From assembly GCF_002858745.1 (NCBI RefSeq), contig NZ_PJRO01000014.1:121970-185969 (forward strand): DNA of 64,000 bases. The letters are read 5' to 3'. The notes under the pieces were generated by a model. The model saw only the letters and a program-made list of their open reading frames with translations. It was not told the origin of the DNA and searched no databases. Below, one piece after another: positions 7,937-17,485 of the stretch (position 1 is the first letter of the stretch; the number at the start of each line of letters is the position of its first letter). This DNA is from Mesorhizobium loti (lineage in GTDB: Bacteria; Pseudomonadota; Alphaproteobacteria; Rhizobiales; Rhizobiaceae). A program made the translations under genes and the position numbers.

Positions 7937-9436
7937 TTAAGCTTCCATCCGCCGCCACCGCAATGGACCATCTTCATGGATGGAACGGCCCGTGCTGTCG
8001 ACGGCCACGACAACCGGCAGATCGCGCACCTCGAATTCGTGGATGGCCTCCATGCCGAGATCCTCGAAGGCCACGACACGCGCGGAGCGGATAGACTGCG
8101 AGATCAGGAAGGCAGCACCACCAACGGCAATCAGCGAGGCCGCGCCATGTCGCTTGATCGCGTCAATGGCCTCCGGCCCCCGTTCACCCTTCCCGATCGT
8201 GGCCAAGGCGCCGCCAGCACCCAGGATGCTATCCATGAACGGATCCATGCGACTGGCCGTCGTCGGTCCTGCCGGACCGATGACTTCATCACCAACCGCA
8301 TCCACCGGCCCGACATAATAGATGACCCGTCCTTCCAGCGGCACGGGCAAGGGCATTCCGTCTTTCATCAATCCGACCACCCTGTGATGGGCCGCGTCGC
8401 GCGCGGTCAGCAGGCGCCCGGAGAGCAGCAAGGTCTCGCCGGCTCGCCACGTATGCACGTCAGTGCGGTTCAGTGTGCCAAGGTCGACATGCCGCGTGTT
8501 GATCTCGGCCTGGTCGAGCACGATCTGCGGCCAGTCTTCGACACCAGGCGCGACGAGATTGGCAGGACCTGAGCCATCGAGCGTGAAATGCACATGCCGA
8601 TGCGCCGCACAATTGGGGACAAGCGCGACCGGCAGCGATGCCGCATGCGTCGGGTGCGTGAGGATCTTCACGTCGAGCACCGTCGTTGTACCTCCGAGCC
8701 CCTGAGCACCGATGCCAAGGGCGTTCACACGGCGGTAAATCTCCAGCCGCATTTCCTCGACCTTGCTTGACGGTCCTTTTAAAAGGAGTTCGTGCATGTC
8801 GAGTGGATCGAAAAGCGCCTTCTTGGCCAAGAGCATGGCGCGCTCAGCGCTGCCACCGACACCAATGCCGAGGACGCCGGGCGGGCACCATCCGGCGCCC
8901 ATCTCGGCCACGCGGTCCACCACCCAGGAAACGACGTCGTCCCGCGGCAGAAGCACACCGAACTTCGTCTTGTTCTCCGATCCCGCGCCCTTGGCTGAAG
9001 CAAACACCTCGATCGTATCGCCAGGGACCAATTCGGTATGGATCATGGCCGGCGTGTTGTCGCCTGTGTTGCGCCTGCCGAACAGCGGATCCGCGACGAT
9101 GGAAGACCGCAGTGGATTGGCCTCGTCGCGGTAGGCAGCCCGCACGCCCTCATTGACGATTTCTTCGATCGATCGATCCGTCTCGATACGAACATTCATT
9201 CCGACACGAAGGAACACGCTGGCAACGCCTGTATCCTGACAGATCGGGCGCCTGCCCAGCAGCGCCATGCGCGAGTTGACCAGGATCTGACCCATCGCAT
9301 TTTTGGCGAGCGCACTTTCCTCGCGCCCCCACGCATGCGTGAGATGACGCACGAAATCCCGTGGATGCGCGAAGGAGATCAGCTGAAACGCATCGGTTAT
9401 GCTGCGGCGCAGGTCATCGTCATGTATGACAATCAC
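7937..9436 (-). CDS. Class I fumarase family hydratase, probable mesaconase
   Basis: A 499-residue iron-sulfur hydratase. N-terminal alpha domain has ICQDTGVA (first cluster cysteine, near residue 66), GSENKTK and AGWCPPGVLG; NCAAHRHVHF follows near residue 270. The C-terminal beta domain starts near residue 310 and holds the GPAGPTTASRMD signature. All three expected cysteine contexts are present, and the length is that of a single-chain class I fumarase. Class I fumarases can hydrate mesaconate to (S)-citramalate. As the last gene of an operon with methylaspartate ammonia-lyase, a CoA-transferase and a CitE-like lyase, mesaconase is the best reading; fumarase or tartrate dehydratase is possible. 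ATGA overlap with the lyase gene. Confidence 0.85.
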   Translation of the reverse strand: MIVIHDDDLRRSITDAFQLISFAHPRDFVRHLTHAWGREESALAKNAMGQILVNSRMALLGRRPICQDTGVASVFLRVGMNVRIETDRSIEEIVNEGVRAAYRDEANPLRSSIVADPLFGRRNTGDNTPAMIHTELVPGDTIEVFASAKGAGSENKTKFGVLLPRDDVVSWVVDRVAEMGAGWCPPGVLGIGVGGSAERAMLLAKKALFDPLDMHELLLKGPSSKVEEMRLEIYRRVNALGIGAQGLGGTTTVLDVKILTHPTHAASLPVALVPNCAAHRHVHFTLDGSGPANLVAPGVEDWPQIVLDQAEINTRHVDLGTLNRTDVHTWRAGETLLLSGRLLTARDAAHHRVVGLMKDGMPLPVPLEGRVIYYVGPVDAVGDEVIGPAGPTTASRMDPFMDSILGAGGALATIGKGERGPEAIDAIKRHGAASLIAVGGAAFLISQSIRSARVVAFEDLGMEAIHEFEVRDLPVVVAVDSTGRSIHEDGPLRWRRMEA

Positions 9437-10356
9437 GAGTGCAGCCCTCCCCGGGCCTTGCCATCGCTGGCACTTGTTGCAGCCTTGAGCGTGCGATAGG
9501 CGCGTTCGACGATCGGCCGGTCGATCATGGTTCCGACATGTGCAACCGCACCGCGACCACTGGCAAGAGCCGCTTCATAGACCTCGACGATCTGCCGGGC
9601 TTGCACGATGTCTTCCTCCCGTGGCGCGAACACCGTGTTGAGGATCGCGACCTGAGCGGGATGGATACAGAACGCACCGGTCATTCCCCAGGACCTGGCA
9701 AGCATCGCACCCGCCTGAAATGCCGGCAGATCACCAAACTGCGCAATGCTGCAACCCAGGCCAAGCGGCTGGCGACCAGCCTCGGCCGCCGCCACGACAA
9801 GATGATGTTTGAATGTGGCAAGCGTAGCGGAATCTGACGGGCAGCCGAGTGAAAGCGCCAGGTCCTCGTCGCCAAAGGCGATCGCAACAACCGCCGGCGC
9901 GGCCGCAATCTCTCGAAGGCGAAACAGGCCTTTTGGGGTCTCAACGAGCGGCACCAGATTGACGGAACCAGGGACCAGGCCGCTATCCCGTTCGACGGCT
10001 CCGATGGTTTCCAGAATGGCGATCAGAGCCGCGGCATCTTCCACCTTCGGAACGACAATGGTCTTGGCCCCTGCTCCAATGGCCGCACGGATATCGGCAT
10101 CGCGCCTGTCCGGCACGTTGTTGATGCGAACCAGAAAGCCGCTTCGATCCGAACCGACCCCATCGAAGGCGATTGCAATGTTCTCGCGAGCCAGGTCTTT
10201 TTCTGCTTCCGGGACACTGTCTTCAAGATCGACCACCAAAGCGTCGGCGTCACGTCGACCTGCGCCGGCCAGCATGCGCTTGTCGTTGCCCGGCACGAAC
10301 AAAAGCGACCGCCACGAGGACCTTTCGCTGGCCAGCGCGGGAGCGTCCTGCATCAT
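9433..10356 (-). CDS. CitE-like HpcH/HpaI family lyase, probable citramalyl-CoA lyase
   Basis: A 307-residue TIM-barrel lyase of the CitE group: SLLFVPGNDKRM, DALVVDLEDSVP (metal and CoA region), VPLVETPKGL with the catalytic glutamate, and CIHPAQVAILN near residue 235. Relatives cleave citryl-, malyl- or citramalyl-CoA to acetyl-CoA plus an oxoacid. Here the context points to (S)-citramalyl-CoA giving acetyl-CoA and pyruvate. Both ends overlap neighbours by four bases (ATGA), so it is translated together with the CoA-transferase and the hydratase. Confidence 0.83.
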   Translation of the reverse strand: MMQDAPALASERSSWRSLLFVPGNDKRMLAGAGRRDADALVVDLEDSVPEAEKDLARENIAIAFDGVGSDRSGFLVRINNVPDRRDADIRAAIGAGAKTIVVPKVEDAAALIAILETIGAVERDSGLVPGSVNLVPLVETPKGLFRLREIAAAPAVVAIAFGDEDLALSLGCPSDSATLATFKHHLVVAAAEAGRQPLGLGCSIAQFGDLPAFQAGAMLARSWGMTGAFCIHPAQVAILNTVFAPREEDIVQARQIVEVYEAALASGRGAVAHVGTMIDRPIVERAYRTLKAATSASDGKARGGLHS

Positions 10357-11492
10357 GCGGGTACCGTTGCCGTAAATTCCCGGCGGACGGTCTCGGTGTG
10401 CTGTCCCAGCGAAGGAACCGGACGCGCATCGAACAGCGCGTCGTTCGCAATCGCCGCCGGGGCGATCACCCTTATCTCACCCTGCTCGGTCGCGACCTGG
10501 ACAAAACGCAAATGCGGGTGGGCCGCCGCTTCATGCAGTTCGTTGAGATGGCCATAGGCGATACCCGAACTGTCGAGCAGCCGCACGGCATCCTCTCCAT
10601 CCAGCGTCGAGAAGTGTTCCGCGATGAGTTCGTCGAGCTCGGCTCGATTGGCCACCCTGCGGGTATTGTCCAGGAAGCGTGGATCAGACGCGAACTCCGA
10701 ACGCTCGAGAAACCGATCGCACAGCAGAAGCCATTCGCGCTCGTTCTGGATCGAAAAGATAATGTTCGCACCGTCACGGCAGCGGAATGCCCCGTAGGGC
10801 GCGATGGACGGGTGGGCCACGCCTGCACGCACGCTGTTGTGCCCGCCATAAAGGAATTGCAGGATTGGCACGTTCATCCAGTCGGCAATGCTGTCGAACA
10901 GGGAAACCTGGATCGCACGGCCCTTGCCGGTACGATGGACGCCGACGACAGCTTGCAGGATCGCCGCATGCGCGGTCATGCCGGCTGCGATATCGCAGAC
11001 CGAAACGCCGACGCGCGCTGGTCCTTCGGGCGTGCCTGTGATGGCAGCGAGGCCGCTTTCGGCCTGCACGATGAGATCGTAGGCCTTGAGGCCGGCACGT
11101 GGACCCGTTGTGCCAAAGCCGGTGATGTCGCAGGTGATCAGGCGCGGGTTCTGCTCCCGCAAGGCGTTCGATCCAAAACCAAGCCTGTCCAGGGAGCCGG
11201 GCTTCAGGTTCTGGATGAAGATGTCGGCCGAGAGGATCATCGTCCTGAGCAGAGCCACATCGTCCGGGGACTTCAGGTTAAGGCAGACGGACTCCTTGCC
11301 GCGGTTCAGCCAGACGAAATAGGCACTCTGCCCCTCCACCAGCCTGTCGTAATGACGCGCAAAGTCGCCGCCATCCGGCCTCTCGATCTTGATAACGCGC
11401 GCGCCCGCATCGGCGAGACGACACGTCGCATAAGGTGCGGCAACCGCCTGTTCGATGGCCACAACGGTAAGGCCTCTGAGATCGTCCTGCAT
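10353..11492 (-). CDS. Family III CoA-transferase, probable citramalate CoA-transferase
   Basis: A 379-residue CaiB/BaiF-type transferase. The N-terminus LRGLTVVAIEQAVAAPYATC, the LNRGKESVCLNLKS segment and AYDLIVQAESG with the catalytic aspartate (near residue 158) are family marks. Such enzymes move CoA from succinyl-CoA or another donor to a dicarboxylate. Between methylaspartate ammonia-lyase and a citramalyl-CoA-lyase-like gene, (S)-citramalate is the likely acceptor; mesaconate is an alternative. Start at 11492 has AGGACGAG just upstream; an open frame continues further upstream but lies inside the ammonia-lyase gene. Confidence 0.84.
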   Translation of the reverse strand: MQDDLRGLTVVAIEQAVAAPYATCRLADAGARVIKIERPDGGDFARHYDRLVEGQSAYFVWLNRGKESVCLNLKSPDDVALLRTMILSADIFIQNLKPGSLDRLGFGSNALREQNPRLITCDITGFGTTGPRAGLKAYDLIVQAESGLAAITGTPEGPARVGVSVCDIAAGMTAHAAILQAVVGVHRTGKGRAIQVSLFDSIADWMNVPILQFLYGGHNSVRAGVAHPSIAPYGAFRCRDGANIIFSIQNEREWLLLCDRFLERSEFASDPRFLDNTRRVANRAELDELIAEHFSTLDGEDAVRLLDSSGIAYGHLNELHEAAAHPHLRFVQVATEQGEIRVIAPAAIANDALFDARPVPSLGQHTETVRREFTATVPA

Positions 11493-11503
11493 TGCTCGTC
11501 CTG

Positions 11504-12763
11504 TTATTGGTTTGTCCGCGACGGCACTGCCCGCCGCCGTGCCAGCTGCGCCAGCAGCCGCGACTGTTCGTTGCCGACGATCGATATCGCCTCGTCGACG
11601 CCCATGCCCGGTTTGGCGAGGATCATGTCCGCGCCGGTTGCCACCGCGATATGCACCGATGCGCGTGCTGAAAGGTCGGTTTCGACGCAGCTGCCGCCCA
11701 GATAGGCGCCGATGCCATTTCTCTTGCAGGTGAGAACCGCCTCGGCGCTGTCTGCGATGCTTCCGACATCGGGCATCTTGATCTGGATGAGATGCGCGGC
11801 CTTGGCATCCGTGAACGCCCGCACGTCTTCGAGTGTGTTGCACCACTCGTCAGCGACGATCCTGGCATTGCAGCCGATGCGCGAGAGCGCATCCATGATG
11901 CGGATAAATCCGTCGATTTGACCGTCCCGGCTGCCATAATCCGCGGGGCTTTCGATCTGGAGTTCAAACGGCGCCGCACGCTCGGCCACCCGTGCGATGA
12001 AATCCGCGATGGTGCCGGGCTCGAGACCCAGGCCCAGCCCGATCCAGCCATAGACGTCGAAATGCAGGACGGGCTTGTAGCTGGCCCGGCCATGCTTCTC
12101 GATACGACGTGCAACCCAATCCACATAATCGAGGAAGACTTCGCCACCTTCGCCGAACTTCGAACGCGCATTGATCAGGCCGTGCGGCAGAATGTCGACC
12201 GACTTCAGGATCATCTTGTCGACATTGGTTTTTCGTTCGTCTCCGCTTTGGGAATAGATCGGTATGCGCCTTGCAATCAGCGGCGTGGAAAACGCTTCGG
12301 CCACGACCTCGGCCATGGTGCTGTTTCGCACCGCCGCCGCGGCAGCCAGCAGTGCCTGGCTCACGCCATATTCGAGAGCCAGCGGCAATCGCCGACCGTC
12401 CTGATGTGGTGCCAGCACGGCTCTGCACGCGGCACGGAAATCCGCGACGTCCTGTTGGAGCAGTCTCGGAACCAAGACTGCTTCGCATAGCTGCTGCATC
12501 GCGACGACATCGAAAAGCGGGTCGCGGCCGCCCGCACCGGCATACTGGACGCTCATCATGTCGCCCCAGGCAGTCGTGCCATTCGACAGGACAAGCCCGA
12601 TACCGAGCGAGGTGGCCGGCTTGCGCACTGCATCGAAGCCGGCCGTCACCGGCTCTCCCAGGTAGAAGAAGCCGTCATTATCCCGGCCACCACGGATCGC
12701 AGCCTGGTCATCATAGAAGAATGCCCCCAGCCCCGGAGCAAAGAGTACGTCTTCGATCTTCAT
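11504..12763 (-). CDS. Methylaspartate ammonia-lyase
   Basis: A 419-residue enolase-superfamily enzyme that eliminates ammonia from threo-3-methyl-L-aspartate to form mesaconate. The N-terminus APGLGAFFYDDQAAIRGG, the HFDVYGWIGLGLG segment with the expected histidine (near residue 193), VADEWCNTLEDV with metal acidic residues, IQIKMPDVG with the catalytic lysine, and AKPGMGVDEAISIV all match clostridial enzymes, and so does the length. No glutamate mutase gene is nearby, so the substrate is not made from glutamate here. The start overlaps the amidase stop (ATGA). Confidence 0.93.
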   Translation of the reverse strand: MKIEDVLFAPGLGAFFYDDQAAIRGGRDNDGFFYLGEPVTAGFDAVRKPATSLGIGLVLSNGTTAWGDMMSVQYAGAGGRDPLFDVVAMQQLCEAVLVPRLLQQDVADFRAACRAVLAPHQDGRRLPLALEYGVSQALLAAAAAVRNSTMAEVVAEAFSTPLIARRIPIYSQSGDERKTNVDKMILKSVDILPHGLINARSKFGEGGEVFLDYVDWVARRIEKHGRASYKPVLHFDVYGWIGLGLGLEPGTIADFIARVAERAAPFELQIESPADYGSRDGQIDGFIRIMDALSRIGCNARIVADEWCNTLEDVRAFTDAKAAHLIQIKMPDVGSIADSAEAVLTCKRNGIGAYLGGSCVETDLSARASVHIAVATGADMILAKPGMGVDEAISIVGNEQSRLLAQLARRRAVPSRTNQ

Positions 12764-14199
12764 GCCTGTATGCGATCCTGTGTGTTTGCGGGCCGGGCGA
12801 CCTGCGGCGGCTCGGAAAAGAGATCTGGCACCTGGAGATGCCACTCGGTGAGCGACTGAAACAACATGCCGATCTGGATCAGTTGCGCTTCAGCAAAGGG
12901 ACGGCCGACGATCTGCATGCCGACGGGCATGCCGTTGCGATCACGCCCGCACGGTACCGTCAGTGCCGGCACGCCAAGGTAATTGAGCCAGCGTGTCCAG
13001 CGCGTCATGCGCCCCACCAGATCGGGCATGGCGCCGCGCGCCTCTTCGTCGGTTTCTTCGATCGTGGGGACAGCAATACCGACTGTCGGCACGATCAGCG
13101 CATCGACGTCTCCCAGAGCCCCGTCGACAAACCGCCGCAACCACAGCTCTCTCTGTGCCAGGGCATCGATGTAGTCGACGGCCGGAACGAAATAGCCTGC
13201 CTCGATGCGCCGGCGGATATGCGGGGTATAGGCCGCGGCCTGCCCGGTCAGCCGTCCGCGATGAACGGCGGCCGATTCAGGTTTCTGGATCGCGTCGGCA
13301 AGCCTGTGCAGAAGTCCGATCTCCGGCAAGTCGACATCGACAACCGAAGCCCCTTCCCTTTCCAGTGTGCGGACGGCATCGACGACCGCAGCCAATACAT
13401 CGGCATCGGTTTGCTCTGCGCCGAAATCCTTTGGAAATCCAAGGCGCAATCTTTTGCGGCCCTGCAAAGCCTGATGCCTGTAGGCTGGTCCCAGCGCCGT
13501 CGCATCCCGTGGATCGGCTCCCGACACCACGGCAAGGATCAATCCACAATCCTCGGCACTGCGGCCAATCGGTCCGACGCAGTCGAGCGAGGATGCAAGC
13601 AGCATCGCCCCAGCCCGGCTGATGCGGCCTTGCGTGGGCTTGAGCCCGGTGACGCCGTTGACCGAAGCAGGAATACGGATCGAGCCGCCCGTATCCGAGC
13701 CGAGCGACGCAGGCACGATGCCTGCGCTGACCGCGGCAGCTGAGCCGGCGGAAGAACCGCCGGCAATCCTGAGCGGGTCGACAGCGTTGCGGCAATGGCC
13801 GAACGGGGCATTGTGGCCGGTCGGCCCCAGCGCGAATTCGGACATGGACAGAAAGCCGACAGTAACGGCCCCTGCGGCTTCGAGCCGGGCCAAAGCGGTG
13901 GCGGCAACTTCCGGCGCTTTCGCCTGTGGGATTCTGGAACCGTAGCTCGACCGGTGTCCCGGCCAATCGAACATATCCTTGTAGGCGAGTGGAATGCCGT
14001 ACAGCGGCCCGTTTGCACCCTTGTCGGCTTGCCGGTCGCGCAGTCGCGCTGCCTCGGAGGCTGTTTGCGCATAGGTTGCGCGAAACGCGTTGATACGTGA
14101 TTGCCATCTTTGCGCGGCGGCCAACGCCAGCTCGACAACTTCCTGCGAGGAAATCAGCCGCGCATCCATGGCATGCGAGAGTTCGGCCAGCGTCCTCAT
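12760..14199 (-). CDS. Amidase signature family hydrolase (AtzE/GatA-like)
   Basis: A 479-residue amidase with the Ser-cisSer-Lys triad: lysine in PLAYKDMFDW (near residue 72), GGSSAGSAAAVSAG (cis-serine), and SLGSDTGGSIRIP (nucleophile). It hydrolyses an amide, carbamoyl or related C-N bond; the substrate is unknown. Its ATG overlaps the stop of a 67-residue AtzG-like gene (TGATG), the arrangement seen for AtzE/AtzG and GatA/GatC pairs. Its own stop overlaps the methylaspartate ammonia-lyase start, so it probably releases the lyase substrate from an imported precursor. A GTG three bases earlier is also possible. Confidence 0.9.
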   Translation of the reverse strand: MRTLAELSHAMDARLISSQEVVELALAAAQRWQSRINAFRATYAQTASEAARLRDRQADKGANGPLYGIPLAYKDMFDWPGHRSSYGSRIPQAKAPEVAATALARLEAAGAVTVGFLSMSEFALGPTGHNAPFGHCRNAVDPLRIAGGSSAGSAAAVSAGIVPASLGSDTGGSIRIPASVNGVTGLKPTQGRISRAGAMLLASSLDCVGPIGRSAEDCGLILAVVSGADPRDATALGPAYRHQALQGRKRLRLGFPKDFGAEQTDADVLAAVVDAVRTLEREGASVVDVDLPEIGLLHRLADAIQKPESAAVHRGRLTGQAAAYTPHIRRRIEAGYFVPAVDYIDALAQRELWLRRFVDGALGDVDALIVPTVGIAVPTIEETDEEARGAMPDLVGRMTRWTRWLNYLGVPALTVPCGRDRNGMPVGMQIVGRPFAEAQLIQIGMLFQSLTEWHLQVPDLFSEPPQVARPANTQDRIQA

Positions 14200-14402
14200 C
14201 ACGACGCCTTCGCGGCATAGCTGGCCATCGTCCGTAAATAGGACGATGGCTCGGCATCAGGAGGCAGTGGCGTCTGGGCCACCGCATCAGCGACATCCAT
14301 CACCTCCCGCGCCACGCTGGCCCGACGATCGACAGACAGGCCTGCAAGAATGCGGCTGTCGACGAAGGAAGCGATGTTTGAGGTATTCTGCTCTTCGCTC
14401 AC
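14199..14402 (-). CDS. AtzG-like small amidase partner (DUF4089-like)
   Basis: A 67-residue protein starting at GTG with GGAGGA 8 bases upstream, easily missed because there is no ATG. It reads SFVDSRILAGLSVDRRASV then a helix and TPLPPDAEPSSYLR. An alpha-helical body ending in a PLP.DAEP motif followed by an aromatic is the pattern of AtzG/DUF4089 proteins. These bind and stabilise AtzE-type amidases as GatC does for GatA. The TGA overlaps the amidase start. Family call is by eye, but position, size and motif agree. Confidence 0.75.
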   Translation of the reverse strand: MSEEQNTSNIASFVDSRILAGLSVDRRASVAREVMDVADAVAQTPLPPDAEPSSYLRTMASYAAKAS

Positions 14403-14458
14403 GGGAGACGTCCTCCGGATGAAAACTTTGGGGATGGGAGTAATGCGACGGGCAATTG

Positions 14459-15763
14459 CTAACCACGCATTGGTATGAGCCCTGCCGGCCGGAACCGCAT
14501 GACCAGCAGCAACACCAGGCCCATCAGAACCAGCCGCAGATGCGGTGCAACGTCGAGCAGGCGGATGCGCAGCAGCGAATCCGCAGGCCAGCCCGCGACG
14601 ATCGCATTGGCGAGCCACTGGCCAAGCGGTTCCGCTTCGATCCAGGTGAACCACACGAAGAAAGACCCGAGCACCGCCCCCATATTGCTGCCGGCACCAC
14701 CGACGATCACCATGACCCAGATCAGGAAGGTGAAACGCAGCGGATTGTAAGCCCCCGGTGTGAACTGGCCGTCCAGCGTGGTCAGCATCGCACCCGCTAT
14801 GCCGATCAGTGCCGAGCCGAGAACGAAGATCTGCAGATGGCGGGCCGAGACATCCTTGCCCATGGCCGCGGCGGCCTCGCGGTCGTCGCGTATCGCACGC
14901 ATCATGCGGCCCCAGGGCGAATGCAATGCACGCTCCGCCAGGAAGTAGGCGCCGGCAAGCACCAGGGCGAACAGCACGAGGTAGGCAAGTTTCACAAAGA
15001 TGGCAGCGGCGGTTATTCCATCGCCGCCAAGCAGCGACACCAGGGGCTGGAACCACTGCTCCTGTTGCAGATCGATCTCGAAAGGCACAGGCCGGGAAAG
15101 GCCGGTGACGTTCTTGACGCCACGCGTCAGCCATTCCTCGTTCTTGAGCACCGCAATGATGATTTCGGCGATGCCGAGTGTCGCGATTGCAAGGTAATCC
15201 GCCCGCAAACCGAGTGTGATCCTGCCAACCAGCCAGGCTGCGCCTGCGGCCAGAAGTCCCCCGACAGGCCACGACCACATGACAGGCAGACCGAGTCCGC
15301 CGAGATAACCGGTCTGTGCCGCATCATGGCTTTCCACCGCCAGGATGGCGGGTGCCAGAAAATGGCTGACGATCGCGTATCCCACCACGGCGAAGATCAG
15401 CGTTGCGGCAACACGCGGCCACCCGCTCATCTTTCTGTTCGACAGGACGATAGCGGCAACGGTGGCGATAAAAGCGATCGCCGCGGCGGCTATACCTGCG
15501 CCGCCCAATGCCCAGGCTTCCCTGACCGGCGGCACTGAGACGAGTGTCGCAGCGAGCCCTCCGAGCGCGGCAAAACCCATGACGCCTGCGTTGAAGAGGC
15601 CGGCATACCCCCACTGGAGGTTGATGCCCAATGCCATCAACGCCGAGATCAGGCACAGCTGCGCAATCGTCAGCGCCACCGCCACATCCTGAAACATGGC
15701 GACCGCGATCAGCAAGGCAACAATGAGCCCCCACAAAACCATCCGGCTATCGGAGCGCGACAT
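14459..15763 (-). CDS. Branched-chain-type ABC transporter permease (LivM-like)
   Basis: A 434-residue inner-membrane permease with roughly ten hydrophobic helices. The LivM-family stretch GYAGLFNAGVMGFAALGG is near residue 52, and GGAGSNMGAVLGSFF near residue 350. At over 430 residues it is longer than most LivM proteins; the extra part is a segment near residues 80-150. It pairs with the LivH-like gene, one base upstream, to import the substrate of the operon's enzymes. Confidence 0.88.
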   Translation of the reverse strand: MSRSDSRMVLWGLIVALLIAVAMFQDVAVALTIAQLCLISALMALGINLQWGYAGLFNAGVMGFAALGGLAATLVSVPPVREAWALGGAGIAAAAIAFIATVAAIVLSNRKMSGWPRVAATLIFAVVGYAIVSHFLAPAILAVESHDAAQTGYLGGLGLPVMWSWPVGGLLAAGAAWLVGRITLGLRADYLAIATLGIAEIIIAVLKNEEWLTRGVKNVTGLSRPVPFEIDLQQEQWFQPLVSLLGGDGITAAAIFVKLAYLVLFALVLAGAYFLAERALHSPWGRMMRAIRDDREAAAAMGKDVSARHLQIFVLGSALIGIAGAMLTTLDGQFTPGAYNPLRFTFLIWVMVIVGGAGSNMGAVLGSFFVWFTWIEAEPLGQWLANAIVAGWPADSLLRIRLLDVAPHLRLVLMGLVLLLVMRFRPAGLIPMRG

Positions 15764-15764
15764 C

Positions 15765-16781
15765 TCAGATCACCTTTCCTTTGAACAGGCCTGTGGGGCG
15801 CGCCAGCAGTGTCAGAACGAGAATGACGAATGAAATGGAGAACTTGTAATCGGTCGCTATGAGCTGGATCAGCCCATCGGACGCCCAGCTGTCCGGCACG
15901 ACATAGGCCAGCAGTTTCTTGTAGGCGTAGGTCAGCCCGACTTCCGAGAAAGCCACGAGGAACCCACCAACGATGGCCCCGACCGGTTGACCGATGCCGC
16001 CCACGATCGCCGCCGCGAACATCGGCATCAAAAGCTGGAAATAGGTGAACGGCTTGAAACTCTTGTCGAGGCCGTAGAGCACGCCCGCAAGCGTCGCCAG
16101 CGTCGCTGCGATGATCCACGCATAGGCAACAATGACGCCCGGCTCGATGCCCGACAGCCTGGCGAGGTTCTCGTTGTCGGAGAAAGCCCGCATCGCCTTG
16201 CCGGTCACCGTCTTCTGCAGAAACCAGAACAGCGCTGCGACCGCGACAATGGCGACAATCAGTGTGAGCACCTGCGTAGAGCGGATGGCAAGTCCTTCCG
16301 CAAGGCCCGTCATTTCGCGAAAGCCATTGGCGGTGATCAGAAAGCGGGTCCCATCGGCAAAATTCTGGTCGTCGACGCCGATGATAAAACGTACAGCGCC
16401 GTTCAGGACGAACATGACGCCTACCGACGCGATCATGAAGGTGACCGGCGTCGCCCGGGTGACCCGATAGTAGCGGAAGACCAGCCGGTCGGAGACCAAG
16501 GCAACGGCCACGGCTGCAGCCACACCAATAGGCAGGGCCAAAAGTGCGGTCGGAAGCGGCCCCAGTGAAACACCGTGCGCCTGGAGCCACCAGGTCACCA
16601 GTATCGTGACGGCCGTACCCAGAGCCATCAGATCGCCATGAGCGAAATTACCGAAACGAAGGATGCCGAAGATCAGCGTAATGCCGAGCGCCCCCAGGGC
16701 AAGTTGGGCGCCATAGGCGATGCCGGGCACGAGCACGAAATTGGCGAACAGCACAGCTGCATTGAGAAACCCGTCCACCAT
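15765..16781 (-). CDS. Branched-chain-type ABC transporter permease (LivH-like)
   Basis: A 338-residue permease: LALGALGITLIFGILRFGNFAHGDLM near residue 28 (shown broken here as LALGALG, FGILRFGNFAHGD) is the LivH signature, and GGIGQPVGAIVGGFLV occurs near residue 260. The ATG at 16781 shares a base with the LivF stop (TGATG) and has a G-rich ribosome site; a GTG three bases upstream is an alternative. Second membrane subunit of the importer. Confidence 0.88.
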   Translation of the reverse strand: MVDGFLNAAVLFANFVLVPGIAYGAQLALGALGITLIFGILRFGNFAHGDLMALGTAVTILVTWWLQAHGVSLGPLPTALLALPIGVAAAVAVALVSDRLVFRYYRVTRATPVTFMIASVGVMFVLNGAVRFIIGVDDQNFADGTRFLITANGFREMTGLAEGLAIRSTQVLTLIVAIVAVAALFWFLQKTVTGKAMRAFSDNENLARLSGIEPGVIVAYAWIIAATLATLAGVLYGLDKSFKPFTYFQLLMPMFAAAIVGGIGQPVGAIVGGFLVAFSEVGLTYAYKKLLAYVVPDSWASDGLIQLIATDYKFSISFVILVLTLLARPTGLFKGKVI

Positions 16782-17485
16782 CACCCCCCAAGAAAGCTCG
16801 ACCGTACTTCCGGATTGGCGAGCAGCGCCTCGCCGGCATCCGTGTACCGGTTGCGTCCTTGCACAAGGACATAGCCAAGATCCGCGATCTCAAGCGCCTG
16901 CCGCGCGTTCTGCTCGACCATGAGAACGGCAATCCCGGTTTCGGCGATATCGACGACGCGATCGAAAAACTCGTCCATGACCACCGGGCTTACGCCGGCC
17001 GTCGGCTCATCCAGAAGCAGCACTTGCGGACGCGTCATCAGCGCCCGCCCGATTGCCACCTGTTGGCGCTGTCCGCCCGAAAGCTCGCCGGCGAATTGAT
17101 GGCGTTTCTGCTTCAGCACCGGAAACAGTTCGTAGATCTCGGCAGCCACCGTCGAGAAATTCTCCCGGCGCAGATAGGCGCCGATCTCGAGATTTTCCTC
17201 GACGGTCAGGGATGTGAAGACATTGTCGGTCTGTGGAACGAAGCCGATGCCGGCTGAGACACGTTCTTGTGGCGACAGCTTGCCGATGTCGTTGTCGGCG
17301 AGCCTCACGCTTCCAGTCCGCAGCGGCACCATTCCCAGCAGCGCCTTCATCGCGGTGGATTTGCCGGCACCGTTCGGGCCGACAATCACGGCGACCTGAC
17401 CTTTGTCGACCTGGATCGTGCAGTCGTGGAGGATATCGGCTCCGCCATAGCCACCACACATCGCTTCACCGGTAAGCAGGCTCAT
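16781..17485 (-). CDS. Branched-chain-type ABC transporter ATPase (LivF-like)
   Basis: A 234-residue ATPase, normal for LivF. Walker A GPNGAGKST near residue 36, Q-loop FVPQTDNVF, signature LSGGQRQQVAIGRAL near residue 135, Walker B VLLLDEPTAGVSP. The N-terminus is chosen at 17485, where GGAGG lies 7 bases upstream and the ATG overlaps the LivG stop. Confidence 0.9.
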   Translation of the reverse strand: MSLLTGEAMCGGYGGADILHDCTIQVDKGQVAVIVGPNGAGKSTAMKALLGMVPLRTGSVRLADNDIGKLSPQERVSAGIGFVPQTDNVFTSLTVEENLEIGAYLRRENFSTVAAEIYELFPVLKQKRHQFAGELSGGQRQQVAIGRALMTRPQVLLLDEPTAGVSPVVMDEFFDRVVDIAETGIAVLMVEQNARQALEIADLGYVLVQGRNRYTDAGEALLANPEVRSSFLGG

